11,530 nt of DNA, from the NCBI GenBank assembly GCA_003118195.1, contig BEXV01000535.1:15819-27348 (forward strand). The letters are read 5' to 3'. How positions within the stretch are numbered: position 1 is the stretch's first letter; every line of letters starts with the position of its first letter. The translations under genes were made by a program, and so were the position numbers. Positions 7,501-11,530 of this stretch are shown here, piece by piece. Origin of the DNA: Hemicentrotus pulcherrimus (taxonomy: Eukaryota > Echinodermata > Echinoidea > Camarodonta > Strongylocentrotidae). A model generated the notes under the pieces. The model was not told the DNA's origin. It searched no databases and worked only from the letters and a program-made list of their open reading frames with translations.

Positions 7501-10490
7501 CATTTGTTTTAAGTGCACAAAAAGGATAGTAGACAAAGAAGGTATAAGACCAAACAGGATTTGACGATAATGCTTAATGGCTTAATGGGGGCGATTGTCT
7601 CGATGATTATTAGATGAAATGAGAAATCGATAAAGTGGTAACTGGTCAGTACGGTAGACATATAATGATAATCAAACATTTTTACCGAGAGCCCAGAGTT
7701 GAATTAAAAAGACTATCACATAGCAGAATATATCTGTGCTAGTACAGTCGATGAAAGAAAAGCTTGTTACATTCTTAGGTAGTTTATATTTTCTTAATTT
7801 CTTTTCCAGATCCATCTCACACTCCATGTACTCCTGTAAGTCAGATGAGCATAGCACCCACGATGGTCCCTCTACCACCACCACCTCCCCCATCGTTTGG
7901 TGCTGCCCCTCCCCCTCCACCGCCCCCATGTGGAGCACCCCCACCTCCACCACCACCTCCCCCTCCAATCTCGGCTCCTAAACTCTCTGCAATTGACCTC
8001 ATCAAACAAGTAAGTTGGAAAGCTAAATTCAACCTTGATTTTATTCTTAGAGTAAATAGGAGAACATTCACTGAGAGGCTTTTTTTGGTACATGGAACAT
8101 AGTTCAGCTCTCTTTTTTATCTCAATTTTCTGATATTGCCAGAAACTACGAAATTGTTTGGCTTGTTCCGTATCATGCTTCGTTTACCACAGACACTATG
8201 AAATTCCCAATTCCTGCATCCTGTATTTCAGTGAATAAGAACTGCATTTAAAAAAAAAATGATCAGATGCAACCGAATTTATCATACCCTAAGCAAGTTT
8301 TAGTAAATTTTAAAGTGTGTCAAAAATTGATTTATCCCTATCTATATTTCTTGAGAATATGTGATATTATACAAATATACAATGACACTTGAGGATCTAG
8401 CTGAAACTATTCGCATCGAAGGAACATCAACTAGTACTAATGATGTTCCTGAGTGTGAAAAGTTTTAGCTTGTTCCGAGAATGAGTCCTTTTATATTTGT
8501 TTTATATCCCTTCCATTCTGTATTATTCCTACACTTCTGTAATAACATGAACCTTATATTCACATTCACATCTTACATTCAGATCGATAAGAAATAAAAG
8601 AGAATTGCACGGCTCAAATGAAACATTGAAGGATGTAAATATGTTTAGCTGGCGCTATTGCATTAGTGTAGTGCAGTTATCCCACAGCGTAAATCGCATG
8701 GCTTGCGCCTTGACACCGCAGGCATTGAAATCGTATATGCTCGCTGGGAAAACGCATAGTTCATTTTGTCCCTAGGGAAAAAGGGACTATGCGTGATGTC
8801 GGCAATAAAAAATGAACTATTCCGACGTAGTCGGCAGGAAATGTCTTTTAAAGTAAAACTATTCTTTTTCTTTTATTTAAACATATTTGTGGCCTACACT
8901 CAGTAAATAAGATCGATTGATTGATCTTATTTACTGGGTGTAAGCCACAAATATGTTTGAATAATTGAAATTTCTCCCAGGAAGCATTACATTTAAAAAA
9001 TATTCTTTTTCTTGTTGTGTACACTTTTAACGCAACAATCATAAAATAAGGGATATAATAAAGCTTTCAACAAATGCCCTAATTCAACCAGTCTACCTTT
9101 CACCTTTATTTTTGTGTCATGAAAAACACAAAACACATCAAATTTACAAGAGGTATGAATGATTTAGTTGCATATGTCTGTTACTTTTATACATATGTAA
9201 TTTCTGATTTGCCTTTCATAAATTAAGTTGANAGAGTAAGGCCTTAGTAGTACCAAATGTAATATTATGATAGACCTAAAGTCATAAACATCTCTTTGTT
9301 TTTACTTCTTCCTTTGGATTACAGAACAGAAATAAGAACAAGAACAAACCTAAGGAAACAGGATCCGATGGTATGCCAAACATGGCTGACATTCTGAAGG
9401 GACTTGGGACAGTAAAGTTGAAATCAGTAGCAAGGTAAGTACTGTACATGTATGCTTCCAGGTCAAAATAAGTTCAGTATGTGAAAAATGCACAATAATA
9501 ATACGAAATGGAATGGTGGTAGTTATTTACTAATTCAACAAAATAGAATCTCTCAATTGAACAAATATATTTTTTAAAATTTGGAATTGAAGACATTGAG
9601 AGATGGAGTGCTTCGTATTTCTGTTGGCAGCTATTCTATAGTTTGGGGGCAGCAATAACAGAAGCACGGTCCCAGAGAGTTACTTTAGTTTTGCCATGGG
9701 GGAATGTGGAACAATAATTAATCTCTGGAACTGCGCAGGTTACGACTGTGTGACTGGACTTTGAGTTGAAGTAATTCTGTTATGTAACCTAGTTACATAA
9801 CAGCTAAACCACTCAATGATTTATAAACAATTATCAACATTTTGAATGAAATTCTTTTACGTACTGGCTTCCATTGGAGCTCTCTCAGAAGAGGTGCGGT
9901 TGAAGTGAACATGGGAGTGAAACTCATGAATACATTCTTAAATTTGTTTTGTTACATATGAAAATAGCTACAGTATGTGAAAATGGCCTTACGCTGTGTC
10001 CAGATTTTGTATGGATCCTCGCTAATTGTGTGTTATCGCATAAAAAACCCTCTCACCGTTAATATGTTCATGTTCATAGGAGAGGAACACATCCCAAATT
10101 AATTATTGTAACAGTAAAATCATTTTAAAACACCCTACCCAGTTACACCTGTACATGCATGTCATCATGAATAAAAAGAAAACAAATGATGAGAAGAGGT
10201 GGACTGTTTTGTCAAAATTCTTTGTCAACCTCTATTTCTAGGGTAAATACACTACTGAAACATTACATTGCCTATCTTACCTTGACAGGTCACCAGGCGG
10301 AACCCCCGTTAGAAAGACACCCAAACCTTCTGAAGCTAATGACCCAGCCTCCATCATCGCCAGGGCCTTGAAGAAGAAGTTTGCCCATGCACGGCTTAGC
10401 TGTAGCCCGACGGCGGCTAACAAGGAGAACATCAACAGCTCAGGATCCCCCGTGGGAAAGTGGAGTCCTGACAGGCATGCCAGTCCTAAG
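4511..10490 (+). CDS. MTFR1: Mitochondrial fission regulator (MTFR1/MTFR2-like), seven coding exons, 3' end open
   Basis: Joined exons 4511-4585, 5075-5185, 5881-6014, 6544-6869, 7810-8009, 9325-9434 and 10289-10490 give 1158 nt, a continuous 386-codon frame with GT-AG borders and compatible phases throughout. Family members are mitochondria-associated proteins that influence mitochondrial fission and morphology; vertebrate forms are about 290-390 residues. Order: hydrophobic N-terminus MLDAAVLYVIRMVLHIL (1-17); Arg-rich block then SLIRAIGSSLPL (about 35-55); a conserved segment FIPTLSDLPW (about 85-95); coiled coil ISALEDELEKLRSQI (about 187-201); poly-Pro runs (about 235-268); SAIDLIKQ (275-282); MPNMADILK (about 299-307); SPGGTP (320-325); a KENIN motif and Ser-Pro sites near the end. 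The start fits the vertebrate pattern of ML followed by IRMV. Invertebrates often have one family member, so MTFR1 stands for the family and not a proven orthologue. The stop codon is not established. Confidence 0.9.
4586..5074 (+). other. Intron between coding exons 1 and 2
   Basis: GT-AG intron of 489 bp, AT-rich. The only structure seen is a repeat at 4757-4811. The small minus-strand open frames here are AT-rich and featureless. Confidence 0.7.
4757..4811. repeat. AAAGACCAC repeat with inverted copy
   Basis: AAAGACCAC occurs twice in direct orientation 17 bp apart (about 4758 and 4775). TAAAGACCACT at 4774-4784 has a perfect inverted copy at 4801-4811 across a 16-base loop. It looks like a fragment of a short dispersed or tandem repeat. 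Confidence 0.5.
5075..5185 (+). CDS. MTFR1: MTFR coding exon 2 (basic Arg block)
   Basis: 37 codons, phase 0 at both ends (TTCCTTAG|GTC ... TTCCAG|GTAGGC). It begins V-I-G-S-H-S-R, holds a run of Arg residues (AKRRRRRS), then SLIRAIGSSLPLPPIQRVHF and a final Q. The RxIGxxLPL and RVxFQ pattern is the most recognisable N-terminal signature of the MTFR family. Confidence 0.9.
5186..5880 (+). other. Intron between coding exons 2 and 3
   Basis: GT-AG intron of 695 bp. The 117-codon minus-strand open frame (5259-5612) and the overlapping smaller ones show no domain and have the composition of AT-rich intron, so I do not call them genes. Confidence 0.7.
5881..6014 (+). CDS. MTFR1: MTFR coding exon 3 (PTLSDLPW segment)
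   Basis: 134 bp after the acceptor TTGTTTCAG. It starts in phase 0 and ends two bases into an Arg codon. It encodes acidic and aromatic residues, then PTFIPTLSDLPWIIMA. A second GT at 6009-6010 gives a tandem donor six bases upstream of the main one (GTGAGA at 6015). Confidence 0.85.
6015..6543 (+). other. Intron between coding exons 3 and 4
   Basis: GT-AG intron of 529 bp, AT-rich with a pyrimidine tract before the acceptor. I see no gene or clear repeat. Confidence 0.7.
6544..6869 (+). CDS. MTFR1: MTFR coding exon 4 (Pro/Thr-rich linker and coiled coil)
   Basis: 326 bp, the largest exon. The acceptor is CTCTAAATAG and the donor GCAG|GTGGGT; it ends one base into a codon. The first half is rich in Pro, Thr and Ser and looks disordered. 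The second half (DPVAQKKISALEDELEKLRS) is a heptad-like helix, conserved in the family and likely used for self-association or partner binding. Confidence 0.9.
6870..7809 (+). other. Intron between coding exons 4 and 5
   Basis: GT-AG intron of 940 bp. It contains a foldback at 6965-7074 and a short direct duplication of TTTTATAAAATGA near 7118-7145. Otherwise I see nothing structured. Confidence 0.7.
6965..7074. repeat. Foldback (MITE-like) inverted repeat
   Basis: The arm starting GTAATTTCGTCCCTATTTTC (6965) pairs imperfectly with the arm ending GGAACGAATTTAC (7074). The shared core is ACAAAGTGA and its complement, then GAAAATC and its complement. Arms are about 48 bp with only a short loop. 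It is probably a small non-autonomous DNA element or a hairpin-forming repeat in the intron. Its termini and any target duplication are not clear. Confidence 0.6.
7810..8009 (+). CDS. MTFR1: MTFR coding exon 5 (poly-proline tract)
   Basis: 200 bp after TTTTCCAG, ending in phase 0 at CAA|GTAAGT. Several runs of 6-10 Pro residues are split by SFGAA and CGA, followed by SAIDLIKQ. Poly-Pro tracts of this type bind profilin, SH3, WW or EVH1 domains. There is a perfect GTAAGT at 7836-7841 inside the exon. The reverse strand of this tract gives Gly/Arg-rich open frames that are shadows, not genes. Confidence 0.9.
8421..8449. repeat. 9-bp perfect inverted repeat
   Basis: GGAACATCA at 8421-8429 and its complement at 8441-8449, with an 11-base loop containing ACTAGT. 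It is short and could be chance. Confidence 0.35.
8879..8958. repeat. Near-perfect 36-bp hairpin
   Basis: Arms 8879-8914 and 8923-8958 pair with only two mismatches around an 8-base loop (GATTGATT). Pairing continues weakly a few bases beyond. ATTCTTTTTCTT occurs on both sides (about 8860 and 9002). Such a stem could be a MITE or, in RNA, a miRNA-like hairpin, though the pairing is more perfect than most miRNA precursors. Confidence 0.75.
9325..9434 (+). CDS. MTFR1: MTFR coding exon 6 (MPNMADILK motif)
   Basis: 110 bp between TTACAG and GCAAG|GTAAGT, starting in phase 0. A Lys/Asn-rich stretch (NRNKNKNKPK) is followed by MPNMADILKGLGTVKLKSVA. This second half is a conserved C-terminal block of MTFR1 and MTFR2. 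It ends two bases into an Arg codon, completed by the next exon. Confidence 0.88.
9590..9910. repeat. Possible degraded dispersed-repeat fragment
   Basis: This stretch has fewer AT runs than its flanks. Segments such as TATAGTTTGGGGGCAGCAAT and ACTGGCTTCCATTGGAGCTC recall, from memory only, a repeat common in metazoan genomes. All frames contain stops. I cannot name the family. Confidence 0.3.
9779..9801. repeat. 10-bp perfect inverted repeat
   Basis: GTTATGTAAC, three bases (CTA), then GTTACATAAC. A compact near-palindrome; no protein site can be assigned. Confidence 0.5.
10289..10490 (+). CDS. MTFR1: MTFR coding exon 7 (SPGGTP and C-terminal region)
   Basis: 202 bp after CTTGACAG. It encodes SPGGTPVRKTPKP, then DPASIIARALKKKFA, then a Ser-rich tail with NKENIN and SP sites that could be phosphorylated. 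The donor AAG|GTAGTG at 10491 is weak. If not used, translation continues for 19 codons and stops with TAA at 10548-10550. Confidence 0.82.
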
Positions 10491-10608
10491 GTAGTGATAA
10501 CGAGAATGATACTTCATTCTTCTAGTATTGTGCATCGCATGATGTCATAATGTTCCTAGGCTCTTCAAAAGAGTTTTGAAAGTTACCAGGACTACTTATA
10601 TAATTTTT

Positions 10609-10735
10609 TATGGCTTTGAGTGTGATACAAGAATATATTGCTTGAGCTATGACAATATTGAACGAGGTGGAGACGATTCCAATATTGTCAGAGTGAGATC
10701 AATTTATTCTTGTATTGCATGAAAACAAAGCCATA
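10609..10735. repeat. MITE-like foldback, arms of about 52-56 bp
   Basis: TATGGCTTTG (10609-10618) pairs with CAAAGCCATA (10726-10735). GATACAAGAATA and its approximate complement, and GACAATATTG (10651-10660) with CAATATTGTC (10680-10689), continue the stem around a 19-base loop. The outer ends begin TA, as many Tc1/mariner-type MITEs do; the target duplication is unclear. Confidence 0.65.
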
Positions 10736-10798
10736 TAATACTATTATTATCTATATCAGGCTGACTAGCGAAATAACAAAATTTGACAGTTGAAGTGA

Positions 10799-10843
10799 CC
10801 GGATGACTGAGCAAAACCAAAACAATATTGATCAGTCATCCGG
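10799..10843. repeat. 12-bp perfect inverted repeat
   Basis: CCGGATGACTGA (10799-10810) and its exact complement at 10832-10843, with a 21-base loop. It lies just after the larger foldback and may be part of a second small element. Confidence 0.6.
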
Positions 10844-11110
10844 GTGTTGCACTAAAGATACACTTGAGTTTTTGTACCACTTGGAAGCCTTATATAGATA
10901 ATAATGTAGTTTATTGGTGAGGACTTGTCTTTCTCGTACAAGAGGTTCCAAGATTGCTCCTTGGTTGGTGCTTTCATCCTTAGAACAAGGTATTAGCCAC
11001 ATCTGTCTCTCTCTACCGAGGTGCACATTAAATGGGTATCTAGCGATACTGGGGTAACAATTATTGCATTGGATGCAGGATGAACAGTATTAAAACTGAT
11101 GTGACTATCC

Positions 11111-11308
11111 TAATCTAGTTTTGCTTTGCATATGTAAGCTCCAGGATTTGTCTTAGGTCAGACTCAGCTACCCAAATATATTTATATTTTTTTTTGTCGT
11201 TGTCGTTGTTGTTGTGTTTTTTTTAATCTAGTTTTGCTTTGCATATGTAAGCTCCAGGATTTGTCTTCGGTCAGACTCAGCTACCCATATATATTTATAT
11301 TTTTTTTT
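11111..11308. repeat. 113-bp tandem duplication
   Basis: An 85-bp block at 11111-11195 recurs at 11224-11308 with only about two substitutions. Both copies start TAATCTAGTTTTGC and end in TTTATATTTTTTTTT. The 28 bases between are GTCGTTGTTG-type simple sequence. Only the right copy runs into ACAG. Confidence 0.85.
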
Positions 11309-11334
11309 ACAGATAATGGATATAATACCAAATA

Positions 11335-11350
11335 AGAGAGAGAGAGAGAC
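11335..11350. repeat. GA microsatellite
   Basis: An (AG)n run, followed to about 11400 by purine-rich degenerate sequence. Confidence 0.7.
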
Positions 11351-11444
11351 AGAGTGAGGGGGGAAGAGAAAGAAAGAAGGAGAAAATGGAAGATGAAAAA
11401 CGAAGGACGTGGACATTAGACACATTAAGTCGTAAATAACAACG

Positions 11445-11505
11445 ATGGCCATAATTATACATGTGTATAATTATATACTTTTTGTGCAGGTATAATTATG
11501 GTCAT
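11445..11505. repeat. 16-bp inverted repeat near the window end
   Basis: ATGGCCATAATTATAC (11445-11460) pairs with 11490-11505 at 15 of 16 positions. An inner GTATAATTATATAC palindrome lies in the loop. It may be the edge of another foldback element cut by the window. Confidence 0.55.
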
Positions 11506-11530
11506 GAAATCACGCTGATAAATAAGAGAT

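Larger units (their letters stand above)
8010..9324 (+). other. Intron between coding exons 5 and 6
   Basis: GT-AG intron of 1315 bp. It includes small inverted repeats at 8421-8449 and 8745-8793, a long near-perfect hairpin at 8879-8958, and one undetermined base (N) at 9232. I find no coding exon in it. Confidence 0.7.
9435..10288 (+). other. Intron between coding exons 6 and 7
   Basis: GT-AG intron of 854 bp. Its middle (about 9590-9910) looks different from the surrounding DNA and may be an old dispersed-repeat fragment. A perfect 10-bp inverted repeat lies at 9779-9801. Confidence 0.65.
10491..11530 (+). other. Downstream region, probably intron 7 of MTFR
   Basis: After the weak donor at 10491 there is 1 kb of AT-rich DNA with three hairpin-forming inverted repeats, a 113-bp duplication and a GA microsatellite. 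No convincing last MTFR exon is seen. An acceptor-like TTTTTTTTTTACAG ends at 11312, but the following 14 codons (stop at 11355-11357) come from simple sequence. I therefore think the true last exon lies outside the window. Confidence 0.5.

Noticed and set aside
7672..8093. Several overlapping Gly/Arg/Trp-rich minus-strand open frames
   Set aside because: They are the antisense of the CCx-rich poly-proline codons of coding exon 5.
10832..11026. 64-codon minus-strand open frame
   Set aside because: It starts in simple intronic DNA, crosses an inverted repeat arm, and shows no domain.
11313..11357. Candidate terminal MTFR exon of 14 codons
   Set aside because: It has a good acceptor and is in phase, but the coding content is a GA microsatellite with no similarity to the MTFR C-terminus.
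1..11530. Search for tRNA, rRNA, CRISPR or bacterial-type operon features
   Set aside because: None is visible by eye. The exon-intron structure shows that this is a eukaryotic nuclear locus.

Overview
This is eukaryotic nuclear DNA: AT-rich, intron-rich and full of short dispersed repeats. It most likely comes from an invertebrate. A mollusc is my best guess, from the many CTAGATCT/TCTAGACC-type motifs and the general style, but nothing in the window proves the taxon. The window is dominated by one plus-strand host gene of the mitochondrial fission regulator family (MTFR1/MTFR2/MTFR1L; MTFR1 was first described as a chondrocyte protein with a poly-proline region).

Layout. At 318-382 there is a TATA-less promoter candidate with two inverted CCAAT boxes 31 bp apart and a CGCGGG/TTTAAA pair. 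A probable non-coding first exon follows, ending at a consensus splice donor at 454. What I infer to be intron 1 (454-4405) holds a 3.1-kb unit (998-4106). It is bounded by two direct repeats of about 196 bp that are about 98% identical, and it is flanked by ACTT (or AACTT). I read it as an internally deleted LTR retrotransposon. Inside it, on the minus strand, is an intact 376-codon Gag ORF with a SCAN-like capsid region and one CCHC zinc knuckle. No protease, reverse transcriptase or integrase is present. The rest of the interior is CTAGATCT-rich DNA and a 60-bp minisatellite.

Exon 2 (4406-4585) carries the 5' UTR end, a 13-codon upstream ORF and the MTFR start codon at 4511. Coding exons follow at 5075-5185, 5881-6014, 6544-6869, 7810-8009, 9325-9434 and 10289-10490. 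They have matching phases, GT-AG borders and a continuous 386-codon reading frame. The order of parts is a hydrophobic N-terminus, a basic Arg-rich block, a conserved FxPTLSDLPW-type segment, a coiled coil, a poly-proline tract, a SAIDLIK motif, an MPNMADILK motif and an SPGG C-terminal region. The final exon is probably beyond 11530. The alternative is retention of intron 7, which stops at 10550.

The introns contain several hairpin-forming inverted repeats (MITE-like foldbacks), a possible old dispersed-repeat fragment, and near the end a 113-bp tandem duplication and a GA microsatellite. The points most worth checking are the LTR unit whose Gag ORF runs opposite to the apparent LTR polarity, the G2/M-type promoter layout, and an in-frame cryptic donor that would remove the poly-proline segment.
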